From NCBI GenBank assembly GCA_029212415.1, contig JARGOF010000002.1, positions 258,877 to 322,876 of the forward strand: a stretch of 64,000 nt of DNA, written 5' to 3'. Below are positions 26,820 to 33,999 of the stretch, one piece after another (within the stretch, counting starts at the first letter, position 1; each line of letters begins with the position of its first letter). The translations under genes and the position numbers were made by a program. The DNA comes from Rhizobiaceae bacterium. GTDB taxonomy: Bacteria; Pseudomonadota; Alphaproteobacteria; Rhizobiales; Rhizobiaceae. The notes below the pieces were generated by a model. It was not told where the DNA came from and searched no databases. It was given only the letters and a program-made list of their open reading frames with translations.

Positions 26820-27755
26820 TCAACTTTTGTCGATCACCGGCCAATACTCACCCAGCCGGTGGTTATTCAACTCCACAGCTTCAAGGCGACGACGCACGTC
26901 CGGTCCTGATCGCCGAATGATCATTCCCATAAGGGATTCCAGAAGTGCAAGTGTCGCAATGTAGGAGGAGAAGAATTGCGGACTGTCCGTCGGGACAGTG
27001 AAAGAGTGCCCGGCAAAACGATAGGCCGGACAGGAATTCGAGTCGGAAATGACGATGACAAAAGCCCCTGATTCACAGGCGATCTGGGCCGCGTATATTG
27101 ATCGCTTCGCGTAGGGTTCCATTGTGATCACAAGGACGGCGTCTGCGCCTGTCAGGCCTGTCAGCGCCGTGGTCAGCGAAACGCCATTGCTGCCGACAAC
27201 CTGCCAATGGGTAAAAGCCAGATTGGCCATATAGCCAAAATACTGGGCAAAGCCGGCCGAGGCGAGAGACCCGACAACAAAAACCCGTTCGGCCGCCACC
27301 AGACCGTCCGCCGCAGCGCGCAATCGATCCAGGTCCAGATCATTGGCAAGTTTTTCGATGTTGCGGATGGCGGCTGCCGATTGCATCAGGGCGAAGGGCG
27401 TTCTGGTCCCATTGTCGTCGTTTGCGATCGCCGATTGAAGTCCGCTGGCCTTGTCGGCGAAACTGATATGCCGGGCCCGGATTGCATGGCGGCAAAGCTC
27501 GCGCAATTCCTCATAGGAATCAAGGTGAAGTGCCTTGGCCAGCCGCGAATAGGTCGGTGGATTCAGCTTGCTGCCTGATGCAACAGCGCGCAGCGAACGG
27601 CTGGCAACATCATCAAGATGGCCCATCACGTGATCCGCCGCAACCTTGAGTTGCGGGCTTAGGTCTTCATAGTGATGCGCGATCAAATCATTGATCGTAA
27701 TCCGCTTGTCCACGCCCAAAACACCCGTTATCCGTTTAGGGACAGACTGTTTCAA
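26820..27755 (-). CDS. MurR/RpiR family transcriptional regulator
   Basis: A 311-residue regulator. An N-terminal HTH_6 domain (DLSPQLKVAADHVMGHLDDVASRSLRAVASGSKLNPPTYSRLAKALHLDSYEELR) is followed by a SIS phosphosugar-binding domain (about residues 130-270; RVFVVGSLASAGFAQYFGYMANLAF). Only non-ATG starts exist: TTG at 27755 or GTG at 27713, and neither has a convincing ribosome site, so the start is open. It sits 16 bases before the TAXI binding-protein gene on the same strand and probably controls that operon. The effector may not be a sugar phosphate. Confidence 0.88.
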   Translation of the reverse strand: MKQSVPKRITGVLGVDKRITINDLIAHHYEDLSPQLKVAADHVMGHLDDVASRSLRAVASGSKLNPPTYSRLAKALHLDSYEELRELCRHAIRARHISFADKASGLQSAIANDDNGTRTPFALMQSAAAIRNIEKLANDLDLDRLRAAADGLVAAERVFVVGSLASAGFAQYFGYMANLAFTHWQVVGSNGVSLTTALTGLTGADAVLVITMEPYAKRSIYAAQIACESGAFVIVISDSNSCPAYRFAGHSFTVPTDSPQFFSSYIATLALLESLMGMIIRRSGPDVRRRLEAVELNNHRLGEYWPVIDKS

Positions 27756-27917
27756 ACAAGATGCTCATTGTCAATCTGGCAAAATATTGTTTCAAGAATT
27801 GATACACTTATAATAGTATTCCTACTGAAAAAACAGGGGTTTCGCATGCCTCATATCACAAGTTGTCCATTTTGTTCGTGGCTTGATTCTGCAATATAAA
27901 AAAAATACAGTTCTTCC

Positions 27918-27939
27918 AAAGAAAAGCCTGCTGACAGGC
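27918..27939 (-). terminator. Intrinsic terminator after the small peptide gene
   Basis: On the minus strand a five-base GC stem (27935-27939 with 27926-27930) and four-base loop are followed by TTTTCTTT. It lies about 50 bases after the stop of the 36-codon gene, so that gene would form its own short transcript. Confidence 0.6.
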
Positions 27940-27986
27940 CTTCTCAACAGAATTTCACAACTGAAACAATCTGACCTGAACTAAAG

Positions 27987-28097
27987 TCAGCCCGATTTTT
28001 GTACGTAACCTGAATAACCCAATTTGGGTTCTGGATCGGCCGCAACCTGATTGATGAGACCCTTTTTCGCAACGACCGGCTTTTCATATTTTTTCAT
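27987..28097 (-). CDS. Putative RiPP precursor peptide with lasso-type leader
   Basis: A 36-residue reading frame beginning MKKYEKPVVAKKG and ending GYSGYVQKSG. The leader has Y4-x2-P7-x-V9-x3-G13, the spacing of the YxxPxLxxxG motif that PqqD-like B1 proteins recognise in lasso precursors. A GGGG ribosome site lies eight bases before the ATG and a terminator follows. No other gene occupies this ~900-base gap. B1, B2, HprK-like and nucleotidyltransferase genes are within 6 kb. The core probably starts near the AADPEPKLG segment; Asp21, Glu23, Lys25 and Ser35 are possible modification sites. The canonical Thr at core -2 is not seen, and no cyclase gene is present. Confidence 0.7.
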   Translation of the reverse strand: MKKYEKPVVAKKGLINQVAADPEPKLGYSGYVQKSG

Positions 28098-28655
28098 TTT
28101 CAATCCCCACAGGTGTCAAATCAGATAATATGACATAATAAGATTTATAGGAAAAAACAACCAATCACAGGCAATTTCGCGCACCGGTACGAAAGTTTTA
28201 CAAAGCCATCTTTGGTTGCTCAGCAGACAGGGCAAATTGCAGGAACTGCGTCTCATGGCGGTGGAAGTGCCGCCGGATGTCCCCGCCCTGTTGCCGATAA
28301 AAGTTGTGCAATGGCGGATGATTTGATGGTTGACCATACACAGTTTTCATGGATTTGCCTGTTGCGCCTCAATGGCAATAAATGCATCGCGCTGCCAAGC
28401 GTACAGAAAGCAAATCGGGCAGTCTGGAACACGGCGCTGCATTTTGCCTGCAGCAAAGAGATGCCTAGTGCGGATTTGTCTGATCGATAGCGGTTGGTCG
28501 TGGTTCGCATAAAGGATTTGGATACGGCTTGAACTACCTATACTATTGTTAAAATGGGCAGTCCTGCGTCAAGTAAACAGGATTGGCGCTATCGTTTCAG
28601 TTGGTAACAGCTGATGTCTTGAAATGTTCAGATTTGCCGGAAGGCCCAGTTATCA
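28098..28655. other. Divergent promoter region of the peptide gene and the ligase operon
   Basis: The AT-rich left end (28110-28170) should carry the promoter of the peptide gene on the minus strand, although no single -35/-10 pair stands out. The middle holds only weak overlapping frames without ribosome sites. The right end carries a clear plus-strand promoter at 28518-28546. The segment 27756-27986 on the other side of the peptide gene holds the terminator and the RpiR upstream region. Confidence 0.5.
28518..28546 (+). promoter_or_regulatory. Predicted promoter of the ligase-GNAT-ACP-nucleotidyltransferase operon
   Basis: A -35 TTGGAT (28518-28523) and -10 TACTAT (28541-28546) are separated by exactly 17 bases. 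The implied leader to the ligase start at 28656 is about 100 bases. Confidence 0.5.
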
Positions 28656-30095
28656 ATGCCGCATCCCGACAATCTTCCGCTGCTGGATGCTTTCCCTGCG
28701 TCAGCGCAAATCGTCAATGTGCGCAGCGGTGAGAACATCGGGCGCGATCAACTGAAAAACCGGGTTTTGATCGCCGCCGCAACCATGGATAAGCAGACGG
28801 GCCAACACAGCGGTCCAGTGGTGGTGGCGGAACCGGACGCCTTGGACATGCTCATCCAATTATTTGCTGCCTGGGCTGTGGGCCGGGTTGCCGTTCTCGT
28901 CAATCCCGGCTTGAGCGGCGAGGAGCAGTTGAACGTTATCGCCCATACCGGTGCCACGGCCTGGTATGGGCCTCTGCGTTGCGAATTTGCAAATCCCGAC
29001 GCCGCAGCCGGAGCAAAGCGCCAGGCGTTGACGTCTGATGAGCCAGCGTTGATTCTGATGACTTCGGGCACCACCGGCATTCCAAAAGGGATCGTTCACT
29101 CGCTGCGAAGCCTGTCAGCGCGTCTGGCTTTGAATGTTGCTCATATGGGCCGCGAACCGCTGGCGCGCAGCCTGTGCGTCCTGCCCACCTTCTTTGGTCA
29201 TGGGCTGATCGGCAATTGCCTCACGCCGTTGGCTGCCGGTGGCACCCTATACCTGTGGTGCAGCCCCCAAATGGGCGAACTGGCATCTCTGGCAGGCATC
29301 ATGGACCGATATCACATCACGTTCATGAGTTCCGTTCCGTCTTTCTGGAAAATGGCGGCGCGCATATCACCCTCTCCAGCTGAACCGCCCTTGCGCCTGC
29401 ATGTCGGCTCGGCGCCCCTGTCCATTGAGCATTGGCGCGCCATTTCCGCCTGGGCAGGGACAGACCATGTCTATAACATGTTCGGCATGACAGAGACGGC
29501 CAACTGGATCGGCGGAGGGTCTTTGCGCGACAGTCAGGGATGCGATGGTTATGTTGGCGAAATCTGGGGCGGCCAATTTGCTGTTCGCAATGAACAAGGC
29601 GTCATTGCCGATAGGGGAAAAGGCGAAATTCTGGTGCAATCGCCCAGCATGATGATGACTTACCTGAATGCCCCGGACGTCATGGCAGAGTCTTTTGCCG
29701 GAAACTGGTTTCGCACCGGCGATATCGGGGAAATCGATGCGGCAGGTTCGCTGACACTGGTCGGACGGACGAAATCCGAGATCAACAGGGCCGGTATCAA
29801 AATCCAGGCAGAGGAAATCGATATGTTGCTGGAGCGGCATCCGGATATCACGCAAGCCTGTGCATTTGCCATTGAAGATGCGGCCAGCGGACAGGCGGTG
29901 GCTGCTGCTGTTGTCTTGCAGACGCAGGCCTCCGTGACGGGTCAGGATATTCGGCAATGGTGCAGAGACCGCGTCCGCGCCGAAGCTGTCCCTTCCGTGA
30001 TTTACATACTCGATGCCATACCCCTCAATGATCGGGGCAAAATTGTGCGCGATCAGGTTCGTGCCGCAGCGCTTCAATCGGCAAGCCCCTCATGA
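28656..30095 (+). CDS. Adenylate-forming acyl/aryl ligase, RiPP-cluster associated
   Basis: A 479-residue member of the AMP-forming ligase family. It has the P-loop LMTSGTTGIPKG (residues ~134-145), the MFGMTETANWIGGG adenine-binding region, WFRTGDIGEIDAAGSLTLVGRTKSEINRAGIKIQAEEID, and the catalytic lysine near 462 in LNDRGKIV. Its stop overlaps the GNAT start by ATGA, and a carrier protein follows, so it most likely activates a carboxylic acid and loads it onto that carrier. A CoA thioester product is possible. It is shorter than FadD-type ligases. The ribosome site is weak. Confidence 0.85.
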   Translation: MPHPDNLPLLDAFPASAQIVNVRSGENIGRDQLKNRVLIAAATMDKQTGQHSGPVVVAEPDALDMLIQLFAAWAVGRVAVLVNPGLSGEEQLNVIAHTGATAWYGPLRCEFANPDAAAGAKRQALTSDEPALILMTSGTTGIPKGIVHSLRSLSARLALNVAHMGREPLARSLCVLPTFFGHGLIGNCLTPLAAGGTLYLWCSPQMGELASLAGIMDRYHITFMSSVPSFWKMAARISPSPAEPPLRLHVGSAPLSIEHWRAISAWAGTDHVYNMFGMTETANWIGGGSLRDSQGCDGYVGEIWGGQFAVRNEQGVIADRGKGEILVQSPSMMMTYLNAPDVMAESFAGNWFRTGDIGEIDAAGSLTLVGRTKSEINRAGIKIQAEEIDMLLERHPDITQACAFAIEDAASGQAVAAAVVLQTQASVTGQDIRQWCRDRVRAEAVPSVIYILDAIPLNDRGKIVRDQVRAAALQSASPS

Positions 30096-30679
30096 AACGG
30101 CAGCGCAAGTCAGTCCCGGAATTGAGCGAGACGATCCATACGGAACGTTTTTTGCTCAAACCTGTTGGAAAAATCCGGTCTGTGCAACTCTTTAAAAAGA
30201 TGCAGGAAGATGCAGAGATTTTGCGGCAATTGACCAATAGTGATCGCAAAGCGAACTGGTGGAAACTGTTCCGCACGCGCAAGTTGCCAAACCATCGCTC
30301 GCGTTTCGTTCATGAAATTGTCGATGCTCAGAATGGTGGTTGTATTGGCTATCACGAAGTGCGGTTGTATCCTTACAAAAGCGCCTCATTGGGGGTGGTC
30401 ATCCTGGATCGCGATTGGTGGGGCCAGGCCGTTCCTGTCGAAATCCGATCGGCAATCATGGCGCAGTTTGCCAGATACGCGGGCGTCGAGCGTTTTGTCG
30501 GCAACGTTGCGTCACGGAATTTTGCTTCCATCCTGAACTATAAAAAACTGGGCTTCAAACACAGCGGGACCGCGCACCGGAGCAATTTTGATACGATTGC
30601 GCAGCAGCCCGTTGACTATTTCAGTTTCGAGTTGCTGAAAGAAGATTTCCCGGCACATTGGCATGAGACGAAGGCATGA
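30092..30679 (+). CDS. GNAT family acyltransferase
   Basis: A 195-residue protein with RimJ/RimL-type GNAT features: ERFLLKPVGKIRSVQLFKKMQED at the start, CIGYHEVRLYPYKSASLGVVILDRDWWGQ in the middle, and the acceptor/cofactor motif VASRNFASILNYKKLGFKHSG near the end. It is translationally coupled at both ends (ATGA overlaps with the ligase and with the carrier protein). That order suggests it uses an acyl-carrier thioester and transfers the acyl group to an amine, possibly on the peptide encoded at 27987-28097. The acceptor is inferred, not seen. Confidence 0.8.
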   Translation: MKRQRKSVPELSETIHTERFLLKPVGKIRSVQLFKKMQEDAEILRQLTNSDRKANWWKLFRTRKLPNHRSRFVHEIVDAQNGGCIGYHEVRLYPYKSASLGVVILDRDWWGQAVPVEIRSAIMAQFARYAGVERFVGNVASRNFASILNYKKLGFKHSGTAHRSNFDTIAQQPVDYFSFELLKEDFPAHWHETKA

Positions 30680-30924
30680 GCAGCTTGGACGAGGCCAGGA
30701 AAATTGTTGCTGAGGCAACCAGAACGCCCATTGCGGCATTGCCGCATGATGCGGACATTCTTTCCTTGTCAGCCTGGGACAGCATTGCGCATGTCAATAT
30801 CATTCTGGCCATTGAAGCCAGAACCGGACACCAGCTGACAGCAGAATCCATTGTTGGCATTCATTCAGTGGAGACGGTTGCGCAGCTTCTGAGCGAAGCC
30901 TCGCGGTCACCGGACGCACCATGA
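30676..30924 (+). CDS. Acyl carrier protein
   Basis: An 82-residue carrier with the phosphopantetheine attachment motif LSAWDSIAHVNIILAIE, Ser36 being the carrier serine. The acidic flanks and the helix AESIVGIHSVETVAQLL are typical of stand-alone carriers in specialised pathways rather than of fatty-acid AcpP. It overlaps the GNAT stop and the nucleotidyltransferase start by four bases each, tying four genes into one coupled unit. It would need a 4'-phosphopantetheinyl transferase encoded elsewhere. Confidence 0.88.
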   Translation: MSSLDEARKIVAEATRTPIAALPHDADILSLSAWDSIAHVNIILAIEARTGHQLTAESIVGIHSVETVAQLLSEASRSPDAP

Positions 30925-31952
30925 CGCAAACTGGCGAAGCGCCTGAACAGGGCCCGCGGGCAGCTCATGCCATCAAGCGGCTTCTCTGCCTCCTGGCCGA
31001 TCCACAAAGTCCGTCTCCACCCGAGGCGTGTTTTGCCCATGTGCAGCCGGAAGCCCTTTTCGCGGCGATAGGCCACCACGGTATAGGATCCATCGCCTTG
31101 CCAAAACTCAATGAGACTTTGCGCGATGACCCCCGATACCATGACCTGCTGGAAAAGCAGAAAGAGCAACAGATTGGTGCCAACGCGCTGTCGCTTTTCC
31201 TTGAGGCCTATGCCGATGAAATGGTCGTCTCCATGCGCCAAGCCAAAATTGCGGCCATCATCGTCAAGGGGCCGGTTTTTTCCAAGGCACTCTATGCGCG
31301 ACCATCGGATCGCCAGTTTACCGATATCGACATACTGGCCCATTCCGATGCGCGCGAAAAAATTGCTGTCCTGTTGGCGCAAATGGGTTTTCGTCAGGAT
31401 GTCCGGCCATTTTGGGACAAGTCGGAAAGCAACATGGAGCAAAAATGGGTGCACCATGAAAATCCCGGCATTCTCATCGAATTGCATGGAAATCTTGTCC
31501 ACTATGCCAGCCTGAGACGGCGCATATCCTTTGGCTATGAGGAATACCAAACAGCATCGGGCGATCACGCGCATCCCGCCATTGCCTATTTCATGACCGC
31601 CGTGGTTCATGCGGCTGCCGGGCATAAATTTCACCGATTGAGCTTGCTGGTGGATGTGTTGCAGGCGCTGCGGCATCTTGGTGAGCGTGATCTGGATCGG
31701 CTCGCAGATGTCACGGACGCGCTTGGCATGCGTCTGGAAGTGCTGCTCTGCCTCGACCTCGTCGCCAGTCTGTTTGATGAGGCCGCCGCTCAGGGTGCGC
31801 TGTCGCGGCTTGAGCCTGGCCGCAATTATTCCTGGACACGTCGACTGGTCAATGGCGCTGCCGTGCTGGATACCTGGCGTGATACCGGCCATCACTCCCG
31901 CATTCGCCGTCACGCATTGCGATGGATGCAGCATATCGTGCCGCGTGGCTGA
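30921..31952 (+). CDS. Nucleotidyltransferase family protein (PF14907 type)
   Basis: A 343-residue protein with the family motifs AAIIVKGPVFSKALYARPSDRQFTDIDIL (Lys116-Gly117; acidic pair Asp135 and Asp137) and IELHGNLV (Glu187, His189). Members are frequent in lasso-peptide clusters with an HprK-like kinase; in pseudomycoidin-type loci they modify the peptide tail. It ends the ligase-GNAT-ACP operon and converges on the HprK-like gene 21 bases away. Its substrate here is unknown. Transfer of a nucleotide, phosphate or sugar phosphate to the peptide is the family-based guess. Confidence 0.85.
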   Translation: MTQTGEAPEQGPRAAHAIKRLLCLLADPQSPSPPEACFAHVQPEALFAAIGHHGIGSIALPKLNETLRDDPRYHDLLEKQKEQQIGANALSLFLEAYADEMVVSMRQAKIAAIIVKGPVFSKALYARPSDRQFTDIDILAHSDAREKIAVLLAQMGFRQDVRPFWDKSESNMEQKWVHHENPGILIELHGNLVHYASLRRRISFGYEEYQTASGDHAHPAIAYFMTAVVHAAAGHKFHRLSLLVDVLQALRHLGERDLDRLADVTDALGMRLEVLLCLDLVASLFDEAAAQGALSRLEPGRNYSWTRRLVNGAAVLDTWRDTGHHSRIRRHALRWMQHIVPRG

Positions 31953-31973
31953 TCCCGGAGGATCCGTTGCCTG

Positions 31974-32990
31974 CTAACCCACGGTCTTTTTTAGCGCCTC
32001 GTGGATGGTTCTGGCTGCCTGCTGGGGGCTGCCGTTGATTTCAAGCCTGTAGGCAGGTGTCGTCACCAGCATATTTGAAAAGAGGTTCAAGCGGTTCTCA
32101 TTGCCGGGCAAAAGACCGTTGGGGCCAAGATTGATGTTGTCATCCAGCATGCGCCAAAGCGCTTCGGCGCCGCTCGGCTCTTTTGCAAACAGCATGGGGC
32201 CGTCGGTGCGGGCAAGAGCAATCACGGCGGAAACGGGTTTTGGCGTCTTTTCGGCAAGATATCCGTGTTCGGCAAGCCTGGCGCGGTGTACCCATTGTTC
32301 GCCATTGCCATCCCAGTCCCCGTTTGCCACAAGCCGTGAGAGCCAGTCGAACATGTTGCCGGTTTTACGATGCACCTTCAGCGCGCGCGGGATGCCGTTT
32401 GCATTGGTCGTTCCATCCGGCCCGGCAGACAGTATCGTCGCATCATCCGAACTCAGCCGATACCCCATATCAATGAGGGCGATTGCTGTTGTGGTTTTGC
32501 CGGTGCCGCTGGGCGCGTGCAGGAGCAACCGGCTTGATGCGTCCGGCGTTTCCATACAGGCCGCATGCGCAATACAAAGTCCCGATTGGGTTACCGCATG
32601 GTCGAGGGCAAAGCTGCTCGTTACACCCAGCAATGACTGTCTGCATTGAGGGCTTATGACCATTTCTGCCCTGGTGTCATTGTCTGAAAACCGCACGGCC
32701 ACCTCGCCTGGCGCCGTCACGCTCCAACCGGCTTCACCCTGGGCCAATATGAAGGGGCCCTCTTCCACGATTTTTCCCTCAAAAATGGTGGTTTCCTTCC
32801 CTGGCCGGACGATGTCCTGCCCACCCACCATGGATATTTCAAGAGTTGGTCTGTCAGGCGCCATGGCATGATCGGAAGATGGGCGCGTTTCCCATTCACC
32901 GATCAGGCCCCGCAAGGGCTCGATCATGGCGTCTGTTTCGCACGCTACATAGAATGCCTGCCCCAGAAGATCAAAGCTGAATGTCTTCAT
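31974..32990 (-). CDS. HPr-kinase-like protein of a RiPP cluster
   Basis: A 338-residue protein with the kinase core of HprK. The Walker A loop reads LLLHAPSGTGKTTTAIALID (residues 156-175) and a Walker-B-like YRLSSDDATIL follows. The N-terminal half (1-150) is specific to this protein type. Homologues in lasso clusters (paeninodin) phosphorylate a C-terminal serine of the precursor. The peptide at 27987-28097 ends KSG, with serine in the penultimate position. It overlaps B2 by ATGA, so B1-B2-kinase form one coupled minus-strand operon. Confidence 0.85.
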   Translation of the reverse strand: MKTFSFDLLGQAFYVACETDAMIEPLRGLIGEWETRPSSDHAMAPDRPTLEISMVGGQDIVRPGKETTIFEGKIVEEGPFILAQGEAGWSVTAPGEVAVRFSDNDTRAEMVISPQCRQSLLGVTSSFALDHAVTQSGLCIAHAACMETPDASSRLLLHAPSGTGKTTTAIALIDMGYRLSSDDATILSAGPDGTTNANGIPRALKVHRKTGNMFDWLSRLVANGDWDGNGEQWVHRARLAEHGYLAEKTPKPVSAVIALARTDGPMLFAKEPSGAEALWRMLDDNINLGPNGLLPGNENRLNLFSNMLVTTPAYRLEINGSPQQAARTIHEALKKTVG

Positions 32991-33463
32991 CGGGCCTTCG
33001 CATTGGCGGTGCCATGTACGTGAATTTCGACCATATCGTCCATGATGTCGCTGATAAGTGGCTGGTCATCAAGCACGACCCAGCAATGGGCGTCGACCAG
33101 CGGCGCGTCGAGACTGCCCGGTGCGATACCGAAGTGCAGGGCAGGTTCATAGCCGGCTTTTTTCAAGAAACGATAGCCCAAAAGCCCCTGCCTGAAGCAG
33201 CGTCGGTTGCGCATCAGCCATGGCCGACGCGTGACCCGAAGCGCTGCCGATGCTATGGTCCCCGGTGCGATATCGCGGTAGGGCGCTGTGCCATTGCCAT
33301 CAGCGAATTCGAGTGTGGATTCCAGATTGCGCCCAATGATCAACAGCGGAAGCAGCCGCGCCGTCAGCCAGAGTTCCAGATAAAACAATTGCCTTGTCAG
33401 GCGCTGTTTCAAGTCCGGTGCAAGGGCAGGCTCAATGTCAGTCATCGACAGGCTCGAGAACAT
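32987..33463 (-). CDS. Lasso peptide biosynthesis B2-type leader peptidase
   Basis: A 158-residue transglutaminase-like cysteine protease. The probable catalytic triad is Cys89 in RNRRCFRQGLLGYRFLKKAGY, His126 in DAHCWVVLDD and Asp132. These match the B2 pattern of a Cys at the helix start followed by AHAWV. It removes leader peptides presented by the partner B1. It overlaps B1's end. ATG codons at 33463 and 33445 are both possible, and the second gives only an eight-base overlap. Its catalytic residues are intact, arguing for an active peptidase even without a lasso cyclase. Confidence 0.88.
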   Translation of the reverse strand: MFSSLSMTDIEPALAPDLKQRLTRQLFYLELWLTARLLPLLIIGRNLESTLEFADGNGTAPYRDIAPGTIASAALRVTRRPWLMRNRRCFRQGLLGYRFLKKAGYEPALHFGIAPGSLDAPLVDAHCWVVLDDQPLISDIMDDMVEIHVHGTANAKAR

Positions 33464-33722
33464 TCTCGGACATCAGATAGACAAGCAATTCTTCCATGTC
33501 CGCGAGCAATTGCAGCTGCGTCACATCAAACTCGGCGCAGATCGCATCTGCCGTTGCCTGCAGTGAACGCTTGCCGTCCGTCAGTCGCAGGAACGCCTCG
33601 GCGGTGCTGTTGCAGGAATAAATCTGCCCGGTATCGGTTTTGAGGATGACGCCGCTGTCGCCAACAGATCTGAACGTGGTCTTATCGGCCATCCTGTAGG
33701 TCGCATTCGCATCAAGTGTCAT
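33438..33722 (-). CDS. PqqD-like RiPP recognition element protein (lasso B1 type)
   Basis: A 94-residue stand-alone RRE domain: MADKTTFRSVGDSGVILKTDTGQIYSCNSTAEAFL, then LTDGKRSLQATADAICAEFDV and a C-terminal helix ending NVLEPV. PqqD/B1 proteins bind the YxxPxLxxxG part of the leader and bring it to B2. The start at 33722 is chosen because GCAGGA lies eight bases upstream; the frame opens at 33764 without a ribosome site. It is the first gene of the B1-B2-kinase operon. Confidence 0.88.
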   Translation of the reverse strand: MTLDANATYRMADKTTFRSVGDSGVILKTDTGQIYSCNSTAEAFLRLTDGKRSLQATADAICAEFDVTQLQLLADMEELLVYLMSENVLEPVDD

Positions 33723-33850
33723 GGGTCTGTATCCTGCCGAAGTCCGAAATATATGAACGATCATGGGAATTTATCAGGGCAGGCTTTGATATGAAACGGA
33801 CAAAAGTCCATTTCTCCGGTTTTTTGTACTTTGCTGTGATGTTCGACCGG

Positions 33851-33868
33851 CCATGCCTGTGGGCATGG
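33851..33868. promoter_or_regulatory. Small hairpin/palindrome upstream of the B1 operon and BKACE gene
   Basis: The seven-base arms CCATGCC and GGCATGG surround a four-base loop in the 277-base gap between divergent B1 and BKACE genes. An operator role is possible. The rest of this gap shows no gene. Confidence 0.35.
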
Positions 33869-33999
33869 ATAAAATCACATGAGGCCCAGGCGTTCGATGT
33901 GTTTTTTCATTGGCAAGCAGGTTGCAATGTTGCAAACAGATCGGTGCCGAATGCGTTTGGTATTCGGCCCTGGATTTTGCTGGAAGTGATAGGACATTG

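Noticed and set aside
26820-27755. RpiR regulator considered as part of the RiPP cluster
   Set aside because: It is 16 bases from the TAXI operon on the same strand and separated from the peptide gene by a terminator. Control of the TRAP operon is the simpler reading.
28116-28337. 73-codon minus-strand frame in the gap upstream of the peptide gene
   Set aside because: No ribosome site, no leader motif, and composition unlike a protein. It overlaps the AT-rich promoter zone.
28212-28490. 92-codon plus-strand frame before the ligase operon
   Set aside because: No ribosome site, unusual Cys/Ser content, and it ends before a good promoter at 28518. Judged non-coding.
28553-28606. 17-codon frame (MGSPASSKQDW...) considered as a second small peptide
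   Set aside because: It lies in the leader of the ligase message without a ribosome site or leader motif. Too little evidence.
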